Positions 16,383 through 24,875 of a stretch of 53,315 nt of DNA are shown here, piece by piece. The position numbers were made by a program, and so were the translations under genes. The notes under the pieces are model-generated. The model was given only the letters and a program-made list of their open reading frames with translations, searched no databases and was not told the origin of the DNA. This DNA comes from Algoriphagus faecimaris (GTDB lineage: Bacteria; Bacteroidota; Bacteroidia; Cytophagales; Cyclobacteriaceae). The stretch is taken from positions 1 through 53,315 of the forward strand of contig NZ_FNAC01000035.1 in the NCBI RefSeq assembly GCF_900101705.1. The letters are read 5' to 3'. The first letter of the stretch is position 1. Each line of letters begins with the position of its first letter.

Positions 16383-17092
16383 TGGAAGAGAAAAGTAAAA
16401 ATCCTCAAAAAGCCTTGCGTCTGATTAGACACTTTAGAAACTACTGGCTAACTGATATCAGTTTTAGCCTTCTTTTGATTGTCTTGCTATTTACTGTTTT
16501 TGTTTTGCCCATTTTGATTGACTACGGGCACGTGGATATGATCTTTTCCAATTTGGTTTTTTTGTTTCTGTATTTTACTGGAATTTGGTCATCTAGAAAT
16601 CGTATTCTGATTTTTATCACCACAGGTTTATTTTTTACCCAGTTGGGCTTAAGAATTTTGAGATTTAGTGAGCTTCCTATTGAGTTTTATCTTTTGGAGC
16701 GTATTGTGGGTATAGTCAATATGTCAGTGTTTATCCTGCTTAACTTTAGGCTTCTATTTAGAGATAGAGAGGTGAATTTTTATAGAGTAATCGGAGCGGT
16801 CAATGTGTATCTATCACTTGCGATTCTAGGTGCTTTCGTATTTGAGATCATCAATCTTACCATTGGAAGCAGTATAGGGGGAGATGTAGAGCTTGAGGGG
16901 ATTGATGATGATTATGCCAATTACATTTATTTCAGTTTGGTCTCTCTGACTACAGTCGGTTTTGGCGACTTATTTCCTGTCAATGTAATGTCCAAAATGC
17001 TTTCTACCTTTCTTTCTACGATAGGCATTTTGTATCCGGCGGTAGTCATTGCCAAACTGGTGAGTGAAAGTAAGAGTGGAAGCAATTATTGA
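16379..17092 (+). CDS. Potassium-channel-like membrane protein
   Basis: This 237-residue inner-membrane protein has about four N-terminal hydrophobic segments and then a classic pore module. The pore helix and selectivity filter read SLTTVGFGDLFP, with the TVGFGD K+ filter intact, followed by the inner helix LSTIGILYPAVVIAKLV. No RCK, cyclic-nucleotide or charged S4 segment is visible, so gating is unclear. The start overlaps the phzF-like stop by four bases, indicating translational coupling. The function in K+ conductance is inferred from the filter. Confidence 0.88.
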   Translation: MMEEKSKNPQKALRLIRHFRNYWLTDISFSLLLIVLLFTVFVLPILIDYGHVDMIFSNLVFLFLYFTGIWSSRNRILIFITTGLFFTQLGLRILRFSELPIEFYLLERIVGIVNMSVFILLNFRLLFRDREVNFYRVIGAVNVYLSLAILGAFVFEIINLTIGSSIGGDVELEGIDDDYANYIYFSLVSLTTVGFGDLFPVNVMSKMLSTFLSTIGILYPAVVIAKLVSESKSGSNY

Positions 17093-17097
17093 TTCCG

Positions 17098-17129
17098 TTA
17101 GTATAAAATCGGGTTGAAATTTAAATTTG
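17098..17129 (+). promoter_or_regulatory. Promoter of the S10 peptidase gene
   Basis: TAAATTTG (17122-17129) matches the -7 consensus exactly. TTAG at 17098-17101, 20 bases upstream, is a partial -33 match. The ATG follows 30 bases downstream. Confidence 0.45.
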
Positions 17130-17159
17130 ACCAGTTAGTTTTCATCAAATTCAAAACCT

Positions 17160-18641
17160 ATGCGAAAAATAACATTACCCTTTCTATTGTTTTTCTGTTT
17201 CTCTATGGCTTGGGCCCAAGAAATTAGAAAACTACCTGTGGAAACAAAGGTGGAAAAAAATCATGAAGTAAGTATCAAAGGAAAGCGTGTTCCTTACAAA
17301 TCTACAGCAGGTACTCAACCGGTTTGGGATGACAAAGGTGATCCCATTGCTTCACTTTTTTATACGTATTATGAGCGAACTGATGTGAGCGATAAAAGCA
17401 AGCGACCTTTGGTGATCTCCTTTAATGGAGGACCGGGTTCAGCTTCGATTTGGATGCACTTAGCATATACAGGGCCAGTGATTTTGAAAATAGATGATGA
17501 AGGTTACCCTTTGCAACCTTATGGCACCAGCTCCAATCCTCATTCTATATTGGATGTGGCGGACATTGTCTATGTGGATCCTGTCAACACTGGGTACTCT
17601 CGAATTCTCGATGAAGAAACTCCACGATCTACTTTCTTTGGAATCAATGCTGATATCAAATATCTCGCTGACTGGGTCAATACATTTGTCACCCGTCAGA
17701 ACCGATGGGCTTCGCCAAAATATTTGATCGGTGAAAGCTATGGTACTACACGTGTAGCGGGCTTGGTTTCCCAACTTCAAAATGCGCATTGGATGTATTT
17801 CAATGGAGTGATTTTGGTGTCTCCTACAGATATGGGAATCGAACGAGGTGGGCCAGTGAAAATGGCCAATTACTTCCCTTATTACGCCGCTACCGCGTGG
17901 TATCATGGTCAACTTCCTTCAGATTTGCAGGGCAAAGATTTGGATGAAATAATCCCTGAGGTGGAGAAATTCGCTGTGGAAGAAGCTCTTCCTGCCATGG
18001 TAAAAGGTGGAAGTCTAAGTGCAACTGAAATGGAGGCTATGGCAACAAAGATGGCGCGCTACTCAGGCTTGGACAAAGAAGTATTCCTTTCGAATAACTT
18101 AATGGTCGGTACCAGTTTGTTTTGGAAGGAACTGCTTCGTGATGAAGGAATGACAGTTGGTAGATTGGATAGTCGCTATAAAGGATTTGATCGCATGGAA
18201 GCAGGAGAGCGCTATGACTTTGATCCTGCTTTGACCAGTTGGAACCATGCCTTCGCGCCTGCTTTCAATCACTATGTTAAAAATGTACTAGGCTTTGAAA
18301 CTGATTTAACTTATAATCTATTCGGTCCAGTACATCCTTGGGACCGTTCTAATGAAACGACGGGCTATGACTTAGGACAAGCGATGCGCCAGAATCCTTA
18401 CTTGCATTTGATGGTACAATCAGGCTATTATGACGGAGGCACAGATTTCTTCAACGCCAAGTACAGCATGTGGCATATTGATCCCAATAGCAAGATGCAA
18501 GATAGGATGAGCTTTAAGGGCTATCGCTCCGGACACATGATGTATCTAAGAGCGGAAGATTTGGCTACTTCTAATGAAGATATTAGACAATTCATCCAAA
18601 ACTCAATGGTGGAGGAAGGTATACCCGCCAAATACGACTAA
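17160..18641 (+). CDS. S10 family serine carboxypeptidase, exported
   Basis: The 493-residue protein has a signal peptide ending in AWAQ. It resembles carboxypeptidase Y-type enzymes of the alpha/beta-hydrolase fold. It has FNGGPGSASIWMH (oxyanion region), the nucleophile serine in LIGESYGTTR, an aspartate in the YYDGGTDFFNA segment, and the final histidine in YRSGHMMYL. It would cleave C-terminal residues from peptides in the periplasm. It has its own promoter and terminator. Bacterial S10 enzymes are less studied than fungal ones, so the specificity is unknown. Confidence 0.93.
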   Translation: MRKITLPFLLFFCFSMAWAQEIRKLPVETKVEKNHEVSIKGKRVPYKSTAGTQPVWDDKGDPIASLFYTYYERTDVSDKSKRPLVISFNGGPGSASIWMHLAYTGPVILKIDDEGYPLQPYGTSSNPHSILDVADIVYVDPVNTGYSRILDEETPRSTFFGINADIKYLADWVNTFVTRQNRWASPKYLIGESYGTTRVAGLVSQLQNAHWMYFNGVILVSPTDMGIERGGPVKMANYFPYYAATAWYHGQLPSDLQGKDLDEIIPEVEKFAVEEALPAMVKGGSLSATEMEAMATKMARYSGLDKEVFLSNNLMVGTSLFWKELLRDEGMTVGRLDSRYKGFDRMEAGERYDFDPALTSWNHAFAPAFNHYVKNVLGFETDLTYNLFGPVHPWDRSNETTGYDLGQAMRQNPYLHLMVQSGYYDGGTDFFNAKYSMWHIDPNSKMQDRMSFKGYRSGHMMYLRAEDLATSNEDIRQFIQNSMVEEGIPAKYD

Positions 18642-18648
18642 TTTGACC

Positions 18649-18679
18649 AAGCCTGGGATGTTTATCTCAGGCTTTTTTT
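18649..18679 (+). terminator. Rho-independent terminator of the S10 peptidase gene
   Basis: AAGCCTGGGA pairs with TCTCAGGCTT (10 bp with one G-T) around a 6-base loop, followed by a run of seven T. It slightly overlaps the stop codon of the convergent gluQ gene. Confidence 0.8.
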
Positions 18680-19556
18680 AACTCGTCAAATAGGTTTTGA
18701 ACTCTTCAAAATTAGAAATGGGCACTGGACTTTTTATAAGTTGGCCTAGAATAACAAAGATGTTGTTTAGGTTTTTCCCGCTCTTTCTTAAAGATTGGAT
18801 CGAGGAGACGCCTTCACTTTTGGAAAGCTTTTTTCCGTCTAGGCCTTTGAGTAGCTGATGGTGATAGAATGCAGTTTTTAAAAACGAATGAACTCCCAGT
18901 TTTTCGGCCATTTGAAGCTGAGCAAGACTAGAACTGTATAAATCACTACCTCGCACTATCATGTCTACGCCAAAGCCTAAGTCGTCGATCAAAGAGCTAA
19001 GCTGATAGGAGGGTAGCCCGTCTTTTTTCCTTACTATTGAAAATGCCACATCCTCTGGGAGAACTTCCTCTTTTTTCTTTCCCCAAATATCAAAGATGCT
19101 AATCAGGTCATCGGAAAAGGAATCAAATCTCCATGAAGTGTCTTTTCGGGTTTTAGGAATGTTTCGGTTTTGACAGTGGCCAAGATAGTATCCTGAAGAA
19201 TTCAATTCTGATATTTTTCTTCTTGAGCAGGTACAGGCAAAAAGTGCCTTAGCCTCCCAAAGTTTCTCAATAGCTTCTTTGTAGGCCTCCAATCGATTAA
19301 GCTGTGACCAATTGACCAAAAAGTCTTCTGGATTTTTAGGGCCAAGATCATAGTTGATTTCCAAAAAGTCCAAAGTTTCGAAAATATCTTCCAGGTATTC
19401 CATCCTAAATCTTTCCCTATCCAAATCATCAATTCGAAGAAGGATTTTAGCACCAGTTTTTTCAGCGAGAGCTTTGGTGAGCAGAAAGGAATAGGCATTA
19501 CCGAGGTGTAAAAAACCGCTGGGTGTGGGAGCGATTCTAGTCAGGTTAAATTTCAT
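18678..19556 (-). CDS. gluQ: Glutamyl-Q tRNA(Asp) synthetase-like enzyme
   Basis: This 292-residue protein is a shortened glutamyl-tRNA synthetase catalytic domain without the anticodon-binding part, the hallmark of GluQRS (YadB). That enzyme glutamylates queuosine in tRNA(Asp). The HIGH-type motif appears as APTPSGFLHLGN, the KMSKS-type as KKLSKSEG, and the zinc site as C108-x-C110, tyrosines 123-124 and C128 (CTC...GYYLGHC), matching the Cys-Cys-Tyr-Cys ligands of YadB. It ends inside the terminator of the convergent gene. No queuosine synthesis gene is adjacent. Confidence 0.9.
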   Translation of the reverse strand: MKFNLTRIAPTPSGFLHLGNAYSFLLTKALAEKTGAKILLRIDDLDRERFRMEYLEDIFETLDFLEINYDLGPKNPEDFLVNWSQLNRLEAYKEAIEKLWEAKALFACTCSRRKISELNSSGYYLGHCQNRNIPKTRKDTSWRFDSFSDDLISIFDIWGKKKEEVLPEDVAFSIVRKKDGLPSYQLSSLIDDLGFGVDMIVRGSDLYSSSLAQLQMAEKLGVHSFLKTAFYHHQLLKGLDGKKLSKSEGVSSIQSLRKSGKNLNNIFVILGQLIKSPVPISNFEEFKTYLTS

Positions 19557-19588
19557 TTCGTCAAATTAGGTAAATTGAGAAAAAAACG

Positions 19589-20263
19589 ATGCGCAAGATA
19601 TTTCTGATTTTCTTCATTTTAAGTTTTTCTTCATGTCAACTGGAAGAAAAAGAAGTGGATTCCGCCTCGGAATTGATCGAAAAATCCATCCGCTTCCATG
19701 ATTCTAATGGTGTTTGGGCTGAATTCTCAGGTACGTTTTTGATTGTAGATAGTTTGCCTGCACCTAGAGAGAACAGGTCATATCAGGTTTCCTTCCAAAA
19801 TACCTTGAATAAAGTCCATTATAGCATAGAAGATCTTGAATTTATCGTTTGGAGGGATTCAGTACAGGTATTTAAGGGGGAAATCGAAAAAGATCGGGCC
19901 TTAATGCTTCGTAATTATTACAGCTATTTGTGGGGGCTTCCGATGAAGCTCAAGGATCCCGGCACCCAAGTAGACGAGAAAATCTTAAGAAAAGAGCTTA
20001 ATGGAAAGTCCTTTATGGTAGTGCGAGTACCCTATGAAAAAGACACTTGGTATTTTTACTTTGATCCTGAAACAGCCCAACTGGAAGCCTATAAGTTTTA
20101 TCAGGATGAGCTAGCCCAGAAGGGTGAAATCATTTATTTGGATGGATTGGTAGATTTTGAGGAATTGTTGATTCCCAAAAGCCGAAGTTGGTATAGAACT
20201 GAAAATGGAGAGTTTTTAGGAAGGGATGAGTTGGTCTCTATAACTGCTGCCCAGTCTAATTAA
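19589..20263 (+). CDS. Hypothetical lipoprotein, DUF6503-like
   Basis: The 224-residue protein starts with MRKIFLIFFILSFSSC, a lipoprotein signal with cysteine 16. The mature part is beta-rich with no catalytic motif. It fits the Bacteroidetes DUF6503 lipoproteins, which begin with an ASELIEKSIRFHD-type segment and contain repeated aromatic beta strands, with a possible lipid-binding lipocalin/LolA-like fold. That fold is an inference. It is divergent from gluQ by 32 bases and followed after 55 bases by another exported protein. Confidence 0.78.
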   Translation: MRKIFLIFFILSFSSCQLEEKEVDSASELIEKSIRFHDSNGVWAEFSGTFLIVDSLPAPRENRSYQVSFQNTLNKVHYSIEDLEFIVWRDSVQVFKGEIEKDRALMLRNYYSYLWGLPMKLKDPGTQVDEKILRKELNGKSFMVVRVPYEKDTWYFYFDPETAQLEAYKFYQDELAQKGEIIYLDGLVDFEELLIPKSRSWYRTENGEFLGRDELVSITAAQSN

Positions 20264-20318
20264 GCATCTTTAACGCTCCAAAGAAAAGAATTAGCCTTTG
20301 TCTCTGTAAATTTCAACA

Positions 20319-21062
20319 ATGAAACGGGGTTTTTATCTTCTTTTTTTGTTGAGCTTTGGGATCGCTTTGACCACCCATGGGCAATCTGCCTATTCTGGAA
20401 ATATCTTAGACGCGAGTGACAGGCAGTTTCTCGAAGGGGTAAGTGTCAGTGTAATTGGCCGTGAGTCAAGAGATACTACCAATCAAAGGGGCTACTTTTC
20501 AGTCAAAGCCTTCCAAGGAGATACCTTGTTAGTAGAATTTGAAGGCTTTATTTCCCGTAAAATTTCTTTGGAGAAGGATCGGTTTCTGATGATTGAGATT
20601 CAGGATAATGCTCGTTTTTTACCCACTTTCGAAGTAAAATCACCAGGCTATTCCTATCGATTTAAAGATGGCAGATTAGTTTTAAGAGAAGAAGATGAGG
20701 AGGTGAAACCATCGAGAAAGGGTGAAGTGATAGCAGCGCCGCTGAGTAATGCGGACGGTACCGGAGAAATAGCCATCAGCGGGATGATTTCTTACTTTAC
20801 CAAAAAAGCCCGATATGCAAGGGAATACGAAAAGAAAAAAGAATGGCACCAAAGAAGAAGCGGCTATTATGCTATCGTGCAGTCTGATTCCATACGGACC
20901 GAGCTCAAAAGAAAATTTGAATTGGATTCAGCAAATTGGGATGAGTTGATCATTCGCTTCAATCAGTTTCATGCAGCGCATGAATTTTTGGACTGGCCCG
21001 AATCTAGAGTTTTAAATCAACTGAAAGAGTTTTTGAGGATAGAAACCAGCTTTTTGGATTAA
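20319..21062 (+). CDS. Exported carboxypeptidase-regulatory-like domain protein
   Basis: The 247-residue protein has a signal peptide ending in THGQS. Residues 25-95 form a CarboxypepD_reg-like beta-sandwich (SGNILDASDRQFLEGVSVSV, then TTNQRGYFSVKA and DTLLVEFEGF), the domain found at the front of SusC-like receptors. Here it stands alone with a charged helical C-terminal region (YEKKKEWHQRRSGYYAIV). It is probably periplasmic; its role is unknown. Its TAA overlaps the stop of the convergent DUF4442 gene by four bases. Confidence 0.82.
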   Translation: MKRGFYLLFLLSFGIALTTHGQSAYSGNILDASDRQFLEGVSVSVIGRESRDTTNQRGYFSVKAFQGDTLLVEFEGFISRKISLEKDRFLMIEIQDNARFLPTFEVKSPGYSYRFKDGRLVLREEDEEVKPSRKGEVIAAPLSNADGTGEIAISGMISYFTKKARYAREYEKKKEWHQRRSGYYAIVQSDSIRTELKRKFELDSANWDELIIRFNQFHAAHEFLDWPESRVLNQLKEFLRIETSFLD

Positions 21063-21544
21063 GCCTTACGCTTAAAGGACCAAGTGACATGGAAGCGGGC
21101 GACTAAGTCTCCACTTTGGTTTTTCCCCTCAGAGATCATGGTCAGTTGATTATTTTCGCCTACTTGAAGCTGATCAATGAGTTGAAAAAGCTCCGCTCCC
21201 TGATCGCAGGTGAAGGTGATTTTTTGGTTTGCTTTTTTGAAGTACTCTGCGCGAAAATCCACCACAAGCATGCTGAAAGAGCCCTTACCTGCCAAGGCTA
21301 GCTGACAAAGGGCACCTGTACTCAGTTCGGCGGCACCTGCTAGTGCAGCAAAATAGATGGATTTGAAAGGATTTTGACTTCTCCAAAAAAACGGAATACT
21401 CACCTCACATTTCTTAGCGTCCAGACTTTTTATTTTCAACCTCCAAAAGACAGCTGAAGGAAGTTTGAAAAGCATGGCAAACCAAAAAATGACCGGGCTG
21501 GACATTTTCTTTTGATAGGAAAGGGCTTCAGAATTTAAATTCAT
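21059..21544 (-). CDS. DUF4442 family hotdog-fold protein
   Basis: The 161-residue protein matches DUF4442, a hotdog-fold group related to thioesterases. The N-terminus has KLPSAVFWRLKIKSLDAKKC, then the conserved IPFFWRSQNPFKSIYFAALAGAAELSTG helix region and DFRAEYFKKANQKITFTC. A thioesterase-like or fatty-acyl-binding role is likely, but no activity is established for the family. It overlaps the preceding convergent gene by its stop codon. Confidence 0.87.
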   Translation of the reverse strand: MNLNSEALSYQKKMSSPVIFWFAMLFKLPSAVFWRLKIKSLDAKKCEVSIPFFWRSQNPFKSIYFAALAGAAELSTGALCQLALAGKGSFSMLVVDFRAEYFKKANQKITFTCDQGAELFQLIDQLQVGENNQLTMISEGKNQSGDLVARFHVTWSFKRKA

Positions 21545-21627
21545 AGGATTTCTTAAATATAAGCTGCTCTGAAAGTAATAATAATTCGCTTAGGGAAGCT
21601 ACTTGGAATACATTTTGAATTATGTTA

Positions 21628-21651
21628 GCTGCAATACTATTAACTTGCAGC
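21628..21651. promoter_or_regulatory. Inverted repeat upstream of the M48 peptidase
   Basis: GCTGCAA (21628-21634) and TTGCAGC (21645-21651) form a perfect 7-bp dyad with a 10-base spacer, 37 bases before the ATG. It could be an operator or a 5' UTR hairpin; there is no T-run. Confidence 0.3.
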
Positions 21652-21688
21652 GTAATTGTTTAAAATAATCAAATAGCTAGTTGAAATT

Positions 21689-22483
21689 ATGAAAAAAATC
21701 TTAGCAATCCTTTTAGTGGTAATGGTTTTGGACGCTTGCTCCAAAGTGCCTATCACAGGTAGAAGACAACTATCGGCTGTTTCTCATGAAGAAATCATGC
21801 CTCTAGTAAATGAACAGTACGATTCAGTAATAAGTGAAGGAAAAGTACTCACGAATACTGCCGACGGCCGGAAAGTGGCAGAAGTGGGTAGACGAGTTTC
21901 TGAAGCGGTAGAGGCTTTTTTGATACAAGAAGGGTATTCTGAACTGGTCAGTGAATTTGAATGGGAGTTTAATCTACTGGAGTCTGATCAAATAAATGCC
22001 TGGTGTATGCCTGGAGGAAAGGTGGCATTTTACACCGGTATTCTTCCTGTCACGCAGGACGAAACTGGAATAGCAGTCGTCATGGGTCATGAAGTGGCCC
22101 ATGCAGTAGCTTCACACTCTCGTGAAAGAATGTCCAACGGAATGATCGCTAATCTGGGGCTGAGTGTTCTATCTGCGGCCATGGGACAAAATCCAACCAT
22201 GACACAACAGATATTTCTACAGTCTGTAGGTATGGGTAGCCAACTCGGTATGCTGAGTTTTTCTCGTAAACATGAATTGGAGGCCGACGAACTCGGATTG
22301 TTATTTATGGCGATGGCTGGGTATGACCCTCGTGAAGCACCTGTATTTTGGCAGCGAATGTCAGCTGCAGGGGGAGAGGCACCACCGGAGTTTTTATCTA
22401 CTCACCCTGGCCCAGATCGGCGTATAGATCGTCTGAATGCCAACATGAACAAAGCTTTAGAATATTATAACAAAGCCAACTAA
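21689..22483 (+). CDS. M48 family metalloprotease lipoprotein
   Basis: The 264-residue protein has a lipoprotein signal (VMVLDAC) and the PITGRRQL segment typical of this group. The zinc site is HEVAH within VVMGHEVAHAVASHSRERMSN, and the third ligand glutamate lies in RKHELEADELGLLFMA. It resembles envelope quality-control proteases such as BepA/LoiP but lacks the TPR tail of BepA. It likely degrades misassembled outer-membrane proteins in the periplasm. It has its own upstream region with an inverted repeat and shares a terminator with the convergent exonuclease gene. Confidence 0.93.
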   Translation: MKKILAILLVVMVLDACSKVPITGRRQLSAVSHEEIMPLVNEQYDSVISEGKVLTNTADGRKVAEVGRRVSEAVEAFLIQEGYSELVSEFEWEFNLLESDQINAWCMPGGKVAFYTGILPVTQDETGIAVVMGHEVAHAVASHSRERMSNGMIANLGLSVLSAAMGQNPTMTQQIFLQSVGMGSQLGMLSFSRKHELEADELGLLFMAMAGYDPREAPVFWQRMSAAGGEAPPEFLSTHPGPDRRIDRLNANMNKALEYYNKAN

Positions 22484-22484
22484 T

Positions 22485-22524
22485 TCAAAAGAGCCCAAGC
22501 ATTTTATAGTTTGGGCTCTTTTGA
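22485..22524. terminator. Bidirectional rho-independent terminator
   Basis: A 14-bp perfect stem pairs 22485-22498 with 22511-22524 around a 12-base loop, and the arms end in A and T runs. It lies between the convergent M48 (+) and exonuclease (-) genes. Confidence 0.85.
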
Positions 22525-22527
22525 TTT

Positions 22528-23334
22528 TTATCGCTGAGTAAGAGATCTAAGCCTTACTTGAGTCAGTTTTCGCTTGGTATCCAATGGGAAGTCCCCACGC
22601 ATCATCCAGTCATAGTAGCCGGGCTCTTCTTTCAAAACCTGCTCTATGGTTTTGCCTTTATGCTTTCCAAAGTTGAAAACTTCAACGCCTTCGGAGTTAA
22701 AAATAAATCGTCCTGCTAAATCGACCATCTTCTCATTGATCAATTCATGCAGTTTTTTCATATCGTTTTCAAAAACGCCCAATTTATTCCCCTGCAAGTC
22801 TTCTACTTCTTCTCCTGCGTAGCGCTCTACCTGAGCTCTAAAAACGTCAAGAGTAGCTAAAGTATCTGCCTCTGCACTGTGGGCATTTTCCAAGGTCTTG
22901 TTACAATAAAACTTATAGGCCGCAGTAAGATTTCTTTTTTCCATCATGAAGAAAATCTTCTGAGCATCGAGAAGATTTCTCTTGTCCAAGTCAAAATCTA
23001 TCCCTGCACGCAAGAATTCTTCTACCAAAAGAGGAATATCGTATTTCAGAACATTAAATCCGGCTAAATCAGCTGATCCGATGAATTGATGAATATCTTT
23101 CGCCAAATCTTTGAAGGCGGGGGCATTTTTGACATCCTTATCATAGATTCCATGGATCAAAGAAGCCTCTAGCGGGATCGGAATTCCAGGGTTGATCTGC
23201 TTGGTGTATATCGTTTGTCCACCATCTGGCTTTACTTTCACAATCGAGATCTCTACGATTCGATCTGTACTGACATTGGTGCCGGTAGCTTCCAGGTCAA
23301 AAAATGCTACTTCGTTTCTTAAATTTAAATTCAT
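22528..23334 (-). CDS. DEDDh 3'-5' exonuclease with C-terminal DUF3820-like domain
   Basis: The 268-residue protein has a DnaQ-type exonuclease domain: AFFDLEATG with the first acidic pair at D13 and E15, then GFNVLKYDIPLLVEEFL, and HSAEADTLATLDVF with the catalytic histidine/aspartate. The C-terminal 35 residues (FNFGKHKGKTIEQVLKEEP, then YYDWMM) match the DUF3820 type fused to many Bacteroidetes exonucleases. It may proofread or process nucleic acid ends. The ATG at 23334 sits one base after the mpl stop codon, so the two are coupled; the longer frame to 23379 would overlap mpl. Confidence 0.9.
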   Translation of the reverse strand: MNLNLRNEVAFFDLEATGTNVSTDRIVEISIVKVKPDGGQTIYTKQINPGIPIPLEASLIHGIYDKDVKNAPAFKDLAKDIHQFIGSADLAGFNVLKYDIPLLVEEFLRAGIDFDLDKRNLLDAQKIFFMMEKRNLTAAYKFYCNKTLENAHSAEADTLATLDVFRAQVERYAGEEVEDLQGNKLGVFENDMKKLHELINEKMVDLAGRFIFNSEGVEVFNFGKHKGKTIEQVLKEEPGYYDWMMRGDFPLDTKRKLTQVRLRSLTQR

Positions 23335-23335
23335 T

Positions 23336-24691
23336 TTAGTCAAATTTTGCTTTGATCTCTTCAAGATCCATGTTGTCATAATTACCCGAACTCATCAAAA
23401 GCAGGTTGCTATTTGAGTAATTCAGGCTATTAAGGTACGATTTTAATGCGTGACTATCAGTGAATAATTTCAAATCAGGTCTTTCAAAACCATTTCTTAA
23501 GGTTTCCTCATCCATGAGCTCGAGTTTCTTAAGTGCCACTGCGTGAGGGTTTAAATAAATTATGGCCACATCTGCGGAGTCCATAGTGCCGGCGTAATTA
23601 GGCAAAAACTCTTTGTTCAAGGAGGAATAGGTATGAAGCTCTTGAACGGCAATCAATTTCCTATCTGGAAATTGCTCTTTCACCGCTTTAGCAGTAGCTT
23701 TTAATTTGGAAGGGGCATGTGCAAAATCTCGGTATAAGGCACGATCATTTTTGGACTTGATAAGCTCCAATCGCTTGGCTGCACCTTTGAAGGATCGAAT
23801 AGAATCATAGAATTGGTCTTCTGTGAGTCCGATTGATTCACAGATTTGTTTTGCGCCTTGAAGGTTTTGAAGGTTGTGCTGTCCAAATAGGAAAATAGGG
23901 ATTTCCCCTTTGGGGCTTAAGAGTTTTGTTTTTCCCTCTTCAATTCGCGCAAGATGAGCCTTATATGGGCTCTTTTTCCCTACCAAATTACTTTTTTCCA
24001 CAGCCTCTAGGACCAAAGGGTCTGCTTCACAATAAATCAACTCACCGCTCTCAGGGGTTAGCTCTATGAGCTGTCTAAACTGATCTTTGTACTCGTCAAA
24101 ATCAGGAAATACATTAAAATGATCCCAAGCGATGCCGGATAATAACGCTATGTCATGCTTGTAATGAAAGAATTTAGGTCTTCGATCTAAAGGAGAAGTT
24201 AGGTATTCGTCTCCTTCGATAATGATTATTGGGGCATCCGAAAGCCTGACCATAAGGTCAAAACCTTCGATTTGAGCTCCTACCAAATAATCAAAATCTA
24301 CCTCTTGATCTTTAAGTACATGCAAAATGATGGAGGTGATGGAGGTTTTTCCATGAGAGCCTGCAATCACTACTCGTTTTTTATCTCTGCTTTGATTGTA
24401 GATGAACTCAGGGAATGAAAATACCGGAATCCCAAGTCCCCTAGCTTTAATGAGTTCTGGATTGTCTATCCGAGCATGCATTCCGAGTATGATTCCGTCA
24501 AGGTCTTTGGTGATTTTTTCGGGAAACCACCCATAGCCTTCGGGTAGTATGCCTTTATCCTTCAGTCGGGTACGAGAGGGTTCATAGATTTCATCATCTG
24601 ACCCAGTCACTTGATAGCCTTTGGCCAATAGCGCGAGGGCCAAATTATGCATCACAGCCCCTCCGATAGCAATAAAATGGTATTTCTTCAT
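23336..24691 (-). CDS. mpl: UDP-N-acetylmuramate:L-Ala-gamma-D-Glu-meso-DAP ligase (Mpl-type)
   Basis: This 451-residue Mur-ligase family protein probably reattaches recycled murein tripeptide to UDP-MurNAc. It has the N-terminal Rossmann start HFIAIGGAVMHNLALALL, the ATP P-loop AGSHGKTSITSII, the central EGDEYLTSPLDRRPKF motif, and a DFAHAPSKLKATAKAV segment in the C-terminal domain. The D-E-Y-x-x-x-x-x-D pattern and length favour Mpl over MurC. It is first in an operon with the exonuclease and has a good -7 box 22 bases upstream. Confidence 0.88.
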   Translation of the reverse strand: MKKYHFIAIGGAVMHNLALALLAKGYQVTGSDDEIYEPSRTRLKDKGILPEGYGWFPEKITKDLDGIILGMHARIDNPELIKARGLGIPVFSFPEFIYNQSRDKKRVVIAGSHGKTSITSIILHVLKDQEVDFDYLVGAQIEGFDLMVRLSDAPIIIIEGDEYLTSPLDRRPKFFHYKHDIALLSGIAWDHFNVFPDFDEYKDQFRQLIELTPESGELIYCEADPLVLEAVEKSNLVGKKSPYKAHLARIEEGKTKLLSPKGEIPIFLFGQHNLQNLQGAKQICESIGLTEDQFYDSIRSFKGAAKRLELIKSKNDRALYRDFAHAPSKLKATAKAVKEQFPDRKLIAVQELHTYSSLNKEFLPNYAGTMDSADVAIIYLNPHAVALKKLELMDEETLRNGFERPDLKLFTDSHALKSYLNSLNYSNSNLLLMSSGNYDNMDLEEIKAKFD

Positions 24692-24713
24692 GTTTTGGTT
24701 TAGTCTCAGTATC

Positions 24714-24721
24714 CAAACTTA
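24714..24721 (-). promoter_or_regulatory. -7 element for mpl
   Basis: TAAGTTTG on the minus strand is an exact TAnnTTTG match 22 bases before the mpl ATG. No TTG stands at the expected -33 position. Confidence 0.4.
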
Positions 24722-24847
24722 AATATATTTTTGACCGATAGGAACGGATTTAAAAATTTTATAATCTGAGCTTTTTTGAATTAATTTTTGACCAAAGAAT
24801 ATTTGCAGTAATTGTCCTAAACTAGTAGAGGAAAAGTTTTAAAATTT

Positions 24848-24855
24848 TATTTTTG
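24848..24855 (+). promoter_or_regulatory. -7 element for the membrane protein gene at 24876
   Basis: TATTTTTG exactly matches the -7 consensus and lies 20 bases before the ATG. The -33 region 20 bases upstream has no TTG. Confidence 0.35.
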
Positions 24856-24875
24856 CATCAAATTATTTTTGAGAA

